Positions 41,398 to 52,300 of a DNA stretch of 64,000 nucleotides are shown in pieces. Position numbers and translations under genes: made by a program. Origin of the DNA: Mesostigma viride (taxonomy: Eukaryota; Streptophyta; Mesostigmatophyceae; Mesostigmatales; Mesostigmataceae); the NCBI GenBank assembly GCA_009746045.1, contig RPFO01000027.1, forward strand, positions 3,413,609-3,477,608, given 5' to 3'. The notes beneath the pieces were generated by a model. That model was not told the origin of the DNA. It did no database searches and saw only the letters and a list, made by a program, of their open reading frames with translations. The stretch's first letter is position 1. Each line of letters begins with the position of its first letter.

Positions 41398-42219
41398 GTG
41401 CAGACATGGCTTGACTGCCTGGCTCTCGAGGCCTGTGCAGTGGGGCTTGAGGTCAGCAAGAAGACACAGGCCCTGGCGGTTGGGCTCACCAACTCACCGC
41501 CGCCCCTCTATCTCCTAGACGGCTCTCGAGTCCCGTATCGGGACCGCGTTAAGCTGCTGGGCAGCATGCTCCCTAGCTGCGAGGTTGATGTGGACCATCG
41601 CATCTCCCTCGCCTGGCACGCTTTACGCCAGTACCGGGCCCTGTGGCGCAAGCCCCTGGGCAAGATCGAGAAACAGGACCTGTTCAAGAAGGTCCTCGTC
41701 CTTCCTGTTCTCACATATGGGGCCGAGACGTGGACCCTCACCGCCGACCTGGCCCGCAAGCTGGACGGCGCGGTCACCAGCATGCTGCGTTCCATTTTCA
41801 GAGTAGGATATGCTGCTCATGTCCGCAATGAGGACCTGTACCAGGGCATGCCCTATATCACCAGCACCATTAAGCAGCGACGCCTGCAGCTAGTAGGGCA
41901 CCTAGCTCGCACCAACCAGGTAGACACCTCACGTGGCCCCCCCGCAGGACTGCGACCAGCCCGGCCTAGCCGGCACCTCCTGACGTGGGCCGGGCCCAGT
42001 GATGTTAGACGCCGCAAGGCCCGCACCTTCAAAGAACAGCTAGTAGAGGACATGGGGGGCCTAGGCCTCTCTGTGATTTGGAAGAAGATGATGGACAAGG
42101 CCAAGTGGGCCCAGGTCATAGAGGACAACGAGCCCCCCCCAGTGGGGAAGCGCCCGCGTGTGCAAACCCGCGGGAGGCACGCCAGACAGCTCCCCCTAGG
42201 GCAGCGTGCGGCTGTCTAG
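41398..42219 (+). CDS. LINE-B ORF2 C-terminal fragment (post-RT region)
   Basis: 273 open codons: the end of RT (LEVSKKTQALAVG, VKLLGSMLPSCEVDVDHRIS) and the conserved LINE C-terminus (VLVLPVLTYGAETWTLTADL, MLRSIFRV, RRLQLVGHLARTN). This portion follows the polymerase palm in many L1- and RTE-like ORF2 proteins. It is open at the 5' truncation and ends at a normal stop. No catalytic YADD box is present because of truncation. Confidence 0.85.
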   Translation: MQTWLDCLALEACAVGLEVSKKTQALAVGLTNSPPPLYLLDGSRVPYRDRVKLLGSMLPSCEVDVDHRISLAWHALRQYRALWRKPLGKIEKQDLFKKVLVLPVLTYGAETWTLTADLARKLDGAVTSMLRSIFRVGYAAHVRNEDLYQGMPYITSTIKQRRLQLVGHLARTNQVDTSRGPPAGLRPARPSRHLLTWAGPSDVRRRKARTFKEQLVEDMGGLGLSVIWKKMMDKAKWAQVIEDNEPPPVGKRPRVQTRGRHARQLPLGQRAAV

Positions 42220-42327
42220 ATAGATGTTGTAGTTAGAATGCTGTTAGATAGATGTAGTATGTAGCCGATGTAGATAGATTAGACCGGTAGGACTGTTTGC
42301 ACCCATCCATCCATCCATCGGGGTTAA

Positions 42328-42356
42328 TGCTCCGTGACTCCCCAACAGGAGCACGA
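42328..42356 (+). other. LINE-B 3' terminal stem-loop
   Basis: TGCTCC ... GGAGCA ends with inner CTCC-CCAACA-GGAG pairing options, directly before the tail. 28 of 29 bases are shared with 28,365-28,393 (inverted). Confidence 0.8.
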
Positions 42357-42393
42357 GTCTAATTAATTAATTAATTAATTAATAAAAACACCC

Positions 42394-42959
42394 ATTTCCC
42401 CGGACATTCAGAGTCTCATAATCTTGACCTGAAGATTCCCAGGTTGAACCTGGGAATCTTAACGTGGGCTTGGGGGTGCCAAGTTATGGTCGTCGGTATA
42501 GTCGGTAGTCCGTCCATGACGCGCCCGCCATCTCCCGCCATAATGCAGCATCGGACGACCGACTGCCAAGGCCTCTCAGGTGCCGTCTCATCCCGTCGCG
42601 CTCATTCAGTGGGCCGGGGCGGAGACAATCCCAAAATCAACTCACTGGCAGCGGTGGGGCATGTCAGTCAGTTCGTTGTGGGTGCACACCGCTGGGGTAA
42701 GTAGTGGCCCGTAAAAACTGACCCTCAGGCTCCGGAGAGACTTTTCATTCTCACCCAGAACCGGCGGCTCTAAATGAGTACTAAGCCTTTGGTATCGGTG
42801 ACCTCTGGACCATGGGGCAGCCTTACTGCATCCGTTATGCTTTTGCTACTATGTCGGTCGAAGCTTTGTTGCACCCAGAGTCACTGCTAGACTCTCCCAG
42901 TGCATGTGAACCTGTGGCTTGCCTTTCAAGGCAACGAGAGAAGGGGTTCTTTTTGCTGA
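42394..42959. other. Unassigned spacer with a 14-bp perfect inverted repeat
   Basis: AAGATTCCCAGGTT and its complement around one central G at 42,432-42,460. Otherwise nothing recognised. Confidence 0.6.
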
Positions 42960-43225
42960 GCATCAAGCAGCCTTGTCTGTAATATGGAGGCAGATGGTAC
43001 GTAAGGATGGATGGCAAGTAGTGATGAAGGAGACCACCCCCAAGTCTGTGGGGGCTCCGCGTGTGACCGCGTATGGCATTCATAGCGATTCGGGCCGCGG
43101 TGCCCACACCCCTGTAACTAGGAACTAGATAGCTTACACCATCCATTCCATCCCATGTTCCCCTCCCACTGAGGACTTATGCTCACGTGACGCAGTCACG
43201 TGTCTATTAATTAATTCTATGAATT
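42960..43225 (+). mobile_element. LINE-A 3' end fragment
   Basis: Forward copy of the last ~250 bp; perfect hairpin at 43,184-43,202 then TCTATTAATTAATT. Confidence 0.88.
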
Positions 43226-43339
43226 CTATTTTTTTAATTCTATTAATTCAATTAACACGGAACAGCGTTACGAGAGCATAAGTCCTCAGTACCGTCGAGT
43301 GGGATGAGATGGGATGGGATGGATGGAGCTAGCTATCTA

Positions 43340-44145
43340 AGACCCTCCTTCAGGCCGCTTCAAGCTGCTCGGCAATTGGCTTCCCGACAGCGAGGACGAC
43401 ATGACGACACGGATCGGCATGGCGTGGGCGCACCTCCATGACCACCGCCGCTGGTGGAGCAACCCCGCCCTACCCCGGATCGTCAAGCGTGACCTCTTCA
43501 AGGTCGTCATTCTGACGATCCTGACCTACGGCGCCGAGACCTGGACACTGACGCAGGAGCTGGAGCAACGACTCGACGGCGCCGTCACCAAGATGCTGCG
43601 CAAGGCCCTTAACATCCCCTTTGGTTCGCACATTAGTAATGAGGATTTGTACGCTGATTTGCCCTATGTTTCCCACATTCTTAGGCACAGGCGCCTGGGC
43701 CTAGCCGGGCACCTGGCCCGCACAGATTAGGTAGATACATCAGATAGACTAGCTGGCACCAAGCCGGCCCAGCCTGGGCGATATGTCCTCACCTGGCGTG
43801 CCCCCGGCCGCGCGCGGCAGGGCCGCCACCCGTGGACTTTTCGTGATAGACTCGGCATGGACATGTGCTACACTAGACGTGACGGGCTCACCCCCGGGCA
43901 GCCTCCTGGTTTGTCTGTAATATGGAGGCAGATGGTGCGCAAGGATAGATGGCAAGTAGTGATGAAGGAGACCACCCCCAAGCCTGTGGGGGCTCCGCGT
44001 GTGACCAAGTATGGCATTCATAGCGATCCGGGCCGCGGTGCCCACACCCCTGTAACTAGGACCTAGATAGCTTACACCATCCATTCCATCCCATGTTCCC
44101 CTCCCACTGAGGACTTCTGCTCACGTGATAATTAATTAATTAATC
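43340..44145 (+). mobile_element. LINE-A, longest copy (RT end plus 3' region)
   Basis: 5'-truncated LINE-A with ORF2 end followed by ~370 bp matching all other LINE-A pieces. The terminal hairpin is broken (GCTCACGTGATAATTAATT), so the second arm is lost. Confidence 0.85.
43341..43730 (+). pseudogene. LINE-A ORF2 C-terminal fragment
   Basis: Codes FKLLGNWLPDSEDDMTTRIG, LTILTYGAETWTLTQELEQR, MLRKALNIPFG, HRRLGLAGHLARTD and then a TAG; homologous to 41,540-41,920 of LINE-B at roughly half of residues. Confidence 0.82.
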
Positions 44146-44220
44146 TAAGACCTAGTTACGGGGTTGTGGGCACCACGGCCCGAATCACTGTGACTGCCAA
44201 ACTTGGTCACACACGGACAT
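44146..44220 (-). mobile_element. LINE-A internal fragment
   Basis: Reversed match to the 3' region (GTGGGCACCACGGCCCGAAT then CACTGTG, ending GGTCACACACGG). Confidence 0.7.
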
Positions 44221-45293
44221 TAATCTTGAAATAAATAGTTGTCTCATTTAAAATAGAAACAGCTGCCTCTTGCAGATTGATGCAGCAACACCCCAGCAAA
44301 GGTATACACAAAGCTGCAGGCCCAGTCTAGTCTGCATGGATGATGGTACTACAAGAAACTGGACATACTCAATGAAGCTATCCATGCTACCTAAATGTCC
44401 AAATCTCTACAGCCTGCACCATCCCATGCAGGCTAGATCCTGGATGACTCAAGCCTGCGCATACACCCCGTGACATTCCCGATTGGTTGTGCATGCATGC
44501 GCAACCGATGGCATGTCATCCACGGCATCACGGCCCAACACATTTTGCCGCCCCCAGACAGGGCCTCACCACCCATGGCATCAAGTCCTTGGCCTCATCA
44601 TGCTCCTGTCATCCTCACTACCATGTAGATGAGCAACAAGATTTCCCCCCACGCCAGATCATATCGGTCCCTAAAGCTGTGTGGGCAGAATCAGGTTAAA
44701 TAGAACCAATCCTTGCCGCAGCCGGTATCAATCTCATTATCACCAAACCGGACCCCGGCCCCTGACCACCCAACGTCTGTGGAACCCTACGAGCCGATCC
44801 AGTCAACAGGTTCCCTGCGAACTTGGGCAGCGTACTGTCAACGGGGCTCAAGGTGCTGTGTTACCACTGGGTTAATTACCTATGAGCTTAAGTACCTACG
44901 AGCCAACCCTGCCCCTATGAGCCGATCCTGGGCTCCCCCCCCGCCCCAGAGCATGCATACACACACACACACGTGCACACGCGTACGCATACACACACAT
45001 ACGCACGCACATACATGTCCGCACTGTCCAACCCTTGGCGCACTGATGACCTGTTGGAGCCCACGAGCCGACCCGGCCAATGGAAAAGGTCGCAGATAAC
45101 GTGTGGTCCTTGTGCATAAGGTCGAGAGGGATGCGGTGTGGTTCTCATTTCGGCCGACAAGCTGACACGGCTTTTATGAGCCGATCCTGAACCCTGGGTG
45201 ACCTCACGGCTCATAGCTCAAGTGCCGCGGTCATGTGTTAATGAATCAACCTCTCAATCAATTAATTACTTAACTCTTGGAGCCTGCTGGAAA
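44221..45293. repeat. 3' flank of the ERCC6L2-like gene with terminal-exon echoes
   Basis: Copies of the sequence spanning the stop codon (plus strand GAGCCGGCCCGGCCGGTGGA at 45,299-45,318) recur at 45,065-45,090 (GAGCCGACCCGGCCAATGGA), 44,789-44,812 (GAGCCGATCCAGTCAACAGG), 44,918 and 45,178. (AC)n lies at 44,958-45,010. No gene. Confidence 0.7.
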
Positions 45294-46323
45294 CTAGGAG
45301 CCGGCCCGGCCGGTGGACAGGTTACAGGCCGCCCGTATCTCCCTGCGCGCCTCGCAGCTCGCGCATTTGTACCATTCCACGAAGGCCGCCAGGTCCATCC
45401 CCTTGTGCCGCGCCATGCACGCAAACTCGGCCGCGATACGCTGACGGCCAGCGGGCGCTAGCTTGGCGTCAGAGGCAGCACTGCGGCGCCCGTCCTTCTT
45501 TGGCGCCACGACGTGCGTCGCATCCATTGCACCCACGCGCTGCGTGGCACAAGGCCCCGCGAATACCTGCACGCTGTCAGGCGCCGCAGATGCACGCACG
45601 TCGCCGGGCGCCACTGATATACTGATTGTCTCATTGATACCTCCCCCCCCGCCGCCACCAGCCACTTTCGCGCCAGGTCCTGCAGAGACAACGCCCCCCT
45701 CAAGCCCCTGGGCTGAGCCAGAGCTGGGAGGGTTGCCTCCCTGGGCTACCCCCGCCCGCTTGCTGCCCCTCCCTCCCTCTTCTGAAACTGTTCCTTGCTC
45801 TAGCGAACGCGGTCGTTTGGCGGGCGGTTGCGATGACATCATCGTGGCGTCGTCATGCGCCCGCGCGGCCAGCACAACCAGCTCAGGGCTCGCTCGCGAC
45901 CCTGGGCTGGCGGTCTGTTGCCCGCTGGCATCCGTCACAATGTCCGGCCCACTGGCACCCGCCACACTGCCTGCCACGTCAGCCTGACCCACGGCGCCTG
46001 ACCTCCCGTGCTGCCTGTCCTCCGGCGCGCGCCCTGCATGCCTGGGGCCCGATGATGATGTCACCGTCTCTGCGCCGACGATGATGTCAGCGACTCCAGT
46101 TTTCCCATTCTCTAGCACCTCGACAAGTACGGAGGCCTGCTTTGATGGGCCACCACAGGAGCGCTGGGGATACGCCGATGCGTGGTCCGATGGGGGCGCT
46201 ATAGCCCGCGGGTTGCTACCGCTGTCGCTCCTTGCGGCTGTAACCAGGGGGAGGGGGGACACTCGGCGCCGCGCAGGCAGACCTGGGGACGTCCCTGTTA
46301 GATCCACGCCACCGCCCCTTTGG
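45294..46323 (-). CDS. ERCC6L2-like exon m (last, HEBO-like end)
   Basis: 343 codons; low-complexity Ser/Ala/Gly-rich linker with basic patches ([12 protein letters not shown], nuclear-localisation-like), then [20 protein letters not shown] and [20 protein letters not shown] before TAG. The acceptor at 46,324 is chosen because it keeps phase and reads CCACCAG. Confidence 0.68.
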
Positions 46324-49300
46324 CTGGTGGTGGCACAGGCAAGCACGGGCGGTGGGCGGGGGTGCACGGTTCGCAAAACGCAGCGTACAGAGATTACTCA
46401 CCTGGTTGACGTAGGCTTGTGACAGATTTAAGGCACAGCCAAAGCACGGTTGGCGGGTGGTGGTGCATCGTCGAAACACAAGCGAGTAGGGGCCGATGAA
46501 CCGAGTAACCTTATTTACTCCCCACATTTCATAGTGGCGTGATTACTTTATATATTGCGTAGGAATCCATTGGAGGCCCAGGCTACGTAGCATTGGATGG
46601 TAAGTGGTCCTGTTCAGGTCACAAGCATCTGGTGACTGTAGTGGCAACTTAGGAGTTTGTAATGATGGAAGCGACGCGGGGAAGAAAACATGTGAGGCAG
46701 GGGAGAGAGCTCTCCCGGGCCCTGGCGTGTGTCCCCCCACAAAATACAGTAAAGGCATCTAGGCTGAGTACCTCCCAAGGCACAGGGTAGGACATCCCAA
46801 GGCGTCGTTACACGGTCATGAGGGCACCTCCCTGGGACTTTAGGGTCACTTTTGATCAACACGGGCATACAGCATGCTCCCACATTCCTCCATGCCATAT
46901 ATATATAGCTACACGAGTGTGAGATAGCCCTCCTGGCATACAGCACCCTCCCACATTCCTCCATGCTATATATATATATATATATATATTCTTATTTATA
47001 TATATTTATTTTATTCTTATTTATATATTCTTTTTTTTTTATATATATATAGCTACACGAGTGTGAGATAGCAACACGGGCATACAGCATGCTCCCACAT
47101 TCCTCCATATATATATATATAGCTACACGAGTGTGAGATAGCCCTCCTCACCCTCACACCAACTGCTTCCCTGCAAAAGCTTCTGGCAAGCCTCCTAAAA
47201 CCATCGCGCTCAAAAACGGCAGGACCAGACATCGGATTACTATCAGCCAACACCCAGCAATTAACGATGACAGTCAGAGGGTTGCCTTGCGAAGCCCCAG
47301 GTCGCCCGTCTAAATAAAAAGCATTGTGCAGTGATCACCCATAAATAGAGCGGTCCGCTCCTGCAAGGCATACCAAACAGAAAACAAGACGACATGCTTC
47401 GAAGCTAAGATGGGAGCGCATAACCAAGGAGTTTTGATAAATGTATAACAATGCATAAAGACATAGTAGTTATGCATACCGACGAACATTCATGAGAATG
47501 TCTGTGCAACACTTGATCCGCGGCAGCAGCGCGCTACCTCACATACAATGACGACGAGCAATTTACCATGTAAAGAAAAGACGACTATCTTCTAGAAGGG
47601 AGCTGACCTTGTCGACAAAGCCCCCCCTTTGCTCATTGTACCACTCGTCAGTTCTGGTGGCCGCCGCAGCAGCGGCCCCATCATAGCATATTAAAACAAT
47701 TGACCTTTTTTGTACCATTCGAACACAGGGACTCTAGCACAGTTCTGCTATGGGGGTCTCTTAATCCAAAGGCATCGCATAGTATAGCCCCCCCCCCCCC
47801 CCCCCCTACACAAGTGTGATACTGCCTTAATGTACTTACCATTCATTGGCAGTGGTGTCCGCAGCAGCAGCAGCCGCCGCCTCTCGCTCCTCCCTGACCC
47901 TCTCCTGCTCTGCCACCCGCCGCTTGGCTTCCTGCGTCAGCCGTGCCTCCACCGCGCTGTGGCCCTGTACGTCCGTGTTCTGGCGTACGACACCCGACAC
48001 CACGGCAATACCCCAACACCAAATGTTACAATATATGTACAATCAATTTACTATCAATACATCCAACATCCCAGCGTGCCAAATATCCCAATAGTGGTTA
48101 TTCTGACAGCAGTTACCTCCATACTAGTTATCCCAATAGTGGTTATACTGATAGCAGTTACCCCCGTAGTAGTTATCCCAATAGTAGTTATACTGATAGC
48201 AGTTACCCCCATACTAGTTATCCCGATAGTGGTTATCCCGATTGGCCAACGTTCCAACAACCAAAAATCCTGGCGGTAATAATCAGCCATCTCGATATCC
48301 GTTGCTTGAGACCGGCGTCCTTAATCCCATGTTCCGCGCCGGCGTTCAGCGATCCGGCATACACGCCTAGAGCGCAACACGAAAAGATCGAGCCAAAGGC
48401 ACTAATTGTGCGGGCGTACACGGGAATGCCCCCCCCGGCGCGCGCACAGGTGGCGCGCCGCTAGCTGGCTCGCGGGGATACCCTAGACAGCCTGCACGTT
48501 TCTGCAGGATGCGAATCCGACCAGCTCGACAGTATTCAAAGCCAGCCACTGGAGGAGCCTTAAGCAGCATCTTGCCAGCATGAATAATTAATAGACACGT
48601 GACACTTGCTAGCATACCTGCAAGCATCCTGCTACCACAACCTGCACCCTAACAAAAACAAGCACCGCTTTACTACTCACAATGTAGAGGTGCGTGTTTT
48701 TAATGGCGACATTATAGCGGCAGGAGTATAGAAGTATAGGAACAACGGCAGGAATCCCACGCTGCCCAAAAGGCCGGCTTAAAAAGTAAAAATAAAATAC
48801 CGGCTTTGCCCTCATCAACTCGCCACGGGCAGGCAGGCAGGCACAAGAGGCAGGCAGGCATGCGGCCCTGTACAAAGTGGTACCGGATGCTCTCCGCGGT
48901 GCAGCAGTCCACCTCACGTGGAACATACGACGCTTTACAATAGTCGGTGCGGGGCTATCACACATTTTGGGCGTACTCCAAAATATGATGCGGGCACACT
49001 TGCACGCCGTATTTATAGTGGTAGCATATACATCCACCACCAGCACATGAATGAATATGGATTTGCGCGCATGTGGACTATCATGACTTGAGGGCATACA
49101 CCAAAATGACCTCATTGTGCGGGCATACTAGCACGCTGACTATACACTAGCACGCTGACTATACACTAGCACGCTGACTATGTACTAGCACGCTAATTTT
49201 ATACTAGTACAGATAGTGCACCAGCGGCATACCTATTAACTCTGATATGGAGGAGAAAGAATATGCGTATACACTAGCACAGATAGTGCACCAGCGGCAT

Positions 49301-52300
49301 ACCTATTAACTTTGATATGGAGGAGAAAGAATATGCGTATACACTAGCACAGATAGTGCACCAGCGGCATACCTATTAACTTTGATATGGAGGAGAAAGA
49401 ATATGCGGGCTACCGTATACTAGTACAGATAGTGCACCAGCGGCATACCTATTAACTTTGATATGGAGGAGAAAGAATACGCGGGCTGCCGTATACTATG
49501 CGCGTACACGGATATGCCCTCCTTGCGTGGGCACATGTGCACACAACCGATCTATACATTGGTGCTAGTGAGACCACCAGGGATGATGCATGCGCTAGCA
49601 TACCTTGTGCGTGTACACGGATATGCCCTCATCGTGGAGGTCGGCCAGCACGTCAACGTCCAAGTCCACCACATCGCGTCGGCTGTGGGGCCACAAAGGT
49701 GGGGATGGGGGGGCGGGGGGGCGGTTTGTGAGTGGAGAGGTGGGCCCAAACGGAGGTTTCCACAACGGGGAGCATAAAATGGGTTAGGTTGGCGATACCA
49801 GAGAAGACCCTTTACAAGGAGGAGTGGAATCTTGGGGCAGGCAAGGGCTTAGAGAAAAGGACAAACGACTATCAGGTCAGGAGAGGGAAATGGGACAGAG
49901 GGGAGTATATTATCAGAAGGCTAACCCCTTAATCGGAAGCCGTAGGCGCAAAGGGGGGATATCTATGTAGGTATCTACTGAATACTATAAATAATATACT
50001 TGATGAACATACTAAGATGATATACTTTTTTACTAGTATGTATCCTTTATATACTGCTATGTAGGATATCTCGTGGGGTATATATGACCGGACGGGAGTA
50101 TTCGCAATGGAAAGGGCTGAGGGGAGTGGAAGTGGAGGAGAATCAAACTGGCGAACGCAAATGGACAGTAACAAGGGGACTTTGGGCTTGGGGAGGAATA
50201 CCTGGCCTATCCCATGAAGAGATGCTGTTGACTAAGATTGAATTGTGAGAGGCAATTTTAGAGCAAACGAGGGGCCATGGCGGGGCTTGTTGGGGCCAAT
50301 AAAGCAAACGTGACACACGGATTTGAGATGGACAGGGGCAAGGGGGAGGGGAACAGGAGCCAGATCACTCAGATAAGCGACCCTAATTAACAAACGTTAC
50401 TGGCAACCCTGACGAGACCAAGCTTCGCCCCATCAGATCCCTGTCCATGGTCCTAGACACGACGTTAGGGGAGCAAATGAGGTATCTGGAGAGGATGCAA
50501 TGATGGGGAGTTGCCAGAACGGGCTAATGTAAGTTACACGCGGGACGCTGGACTACGAACACATGAGCCATGAGAAGGGACATGGAACACATAAGATACT
50601 GTATACAAGAAAATTAGAACATAAGAGGGGGGGGCGGGGGCCGTCTGAAATGGTCAGGACGTCGTCGGGGTGTCGGAGGGAAGGCCTGGCCCCACATTTC
50701 GCTATCTCCCTGGCCCCATGACTAATGAGGAAAGGGAGGTCACATGCTTTTAAGAGAGGCACAGGATGCTGACTTGAATAGATAGAATTGAAATTTGTTG
50801 AGATAGGATGGGATGAGATAGAATGATACAGGATGAGATAGATAGGAATAGGAGGGTAGGCCCTCAACATGGAGGCACGTTATTTCGAAAGCGACGGTGA
50901 ACCTTGCGATTGACTCATGTGAGCACATGGGAGGTAACTAGCTAGCAATCCCAATTAGTGCATAGGGAGAAAGCAAATACTGCCCCCTAGTAATCCTGGC
51001 AAATACCACGATCCCGTGTACTAATAGAGGGAGAAAGCAAATACTACCCCCTAGTAATCCTGGCAAACACCACGGTCCCGTGTACTGATAGAGGGAGAAA
51101 GCAAATACTGCCCCCTAGTAATCCTGGCAAATACCACAATCCCATATTGTGTCCACTGACAAGGGGATGGCGTACCTGGCGCGTGACGCATCAGGGCCCG
51201 GGTCGTACTCGGCAATCTTCATGCCATTGATCTGTGTGGGAGGGGGGAAGCAGGCACAGAGCGCATGGTTACAAGCACCGCACGACATCGGTTGGGGATG
51301 CCATGGATCTGCGTGGGAGGGGGAAAGCAGGCCGATGCACGATCTCGGTAAGCAAGCTGCCATGGATGTGGGGGGAGGAGGGAAAAAAGCACACAAGGTA
51401 TTCTTTAGCGGAATACATGGGATGGGCTGCAGCCGGCAAGCGGCCTTGATGATGTTAAGCTGGGTGATGGAGACAAGCAGGCACGAAGATGAACCCTTAC
51501 CCGGTCCCGAACCAGGATATTCATATCCTACAGGGCAGTAACAGGCCTGAGAAAAGGGTGTTGATATAAGAGGCCTGATAGAAGGATATTCATATAGTAG
51601 TAGTACTACAGTATGTAACCGGTCTGAGAAAAGGGTCTTGATATAAGAGGCCTGATAGAAGGATATTCATATAGTAGTAGTACTACAGTATGTAACAGGC
51701 CTGAGAAAAGGGTCTTGATATAAGAGGCGTGATAGTAGTAGTACTACAGTATGCAACAGGCCTGATAAGGATATTCATAGTAGTAGTACTACAGTATATA
51801 ACAGGCCTGATAAGGATATTCATAGTAGTAGTACTGCAGTATGTAACAGGCCTGATATAAGCGCCCACCTCGCATCTAGCGTTCTTCATGGTGTCCGAGC
51901 AGACAATAACAACAAATGTATCGGAGAACGGTCGAAGTCATCCTATTCATGCACTTACCTCGCGTGTGGCACTCTTGATGATGTCTGATGTGAAGGAGCG
52001 CCCCAGGAAGGTCAGCAGGTTTCTGTTGACATCGACGAATACGCGCGCCACATTACATGATGTTGGCTAGGTAGTGATGGAGCAACCAAGGGAGGTCAGC
52101 AGGTTTCTGTCGGTCGTCAAGGAATACCGGTGCCGCTTTGTCGTGGTATCATGTTTGCTGTATGTTGTGAAGGTCGGCAGGTTTCTGTATGCAGTCAACT
52201 AATCAGGTGCCGCACAGTATCACGTTTGCGGCATGCTGTTGAGGTCAGCAGGTTTCTGTTGGACACAACGGCCATGAACACAACGAAAACAGCAGCCACG

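Larger units (their letters stand above)
41361..42393 (+). mobile_element. LINE-B, 5'-truncated, with 12-bp target duplication
   Basis: Insertion 41,373-42,381 flanked by ATAAAAACACCC at 41,361-41,372 and 42,382-42,393. Holds the 3' end of ORF2, a short 3' region, the terminal hairpin (42,328-42,356) and a (TTAA)n tail. It begins only 15 bp from the end of half-LINE copy 3. Confidence 0.93.

Noticed and set aside
45463-45987. 174-codon plus-strand frame opposite exon m
   Set aside because: Shadow of the GC-rich low-complexity part of exon m; the minus frame is supported by phase and by its C-terminal helix.
46400-46530. Possible exon reading [20 protein letters not shown], with a GTGAGT donor
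   Set aside because: It does not keep phase with exon l and exon m, and no acceptor in the right phase avoids a stop; kept out of the gene model.
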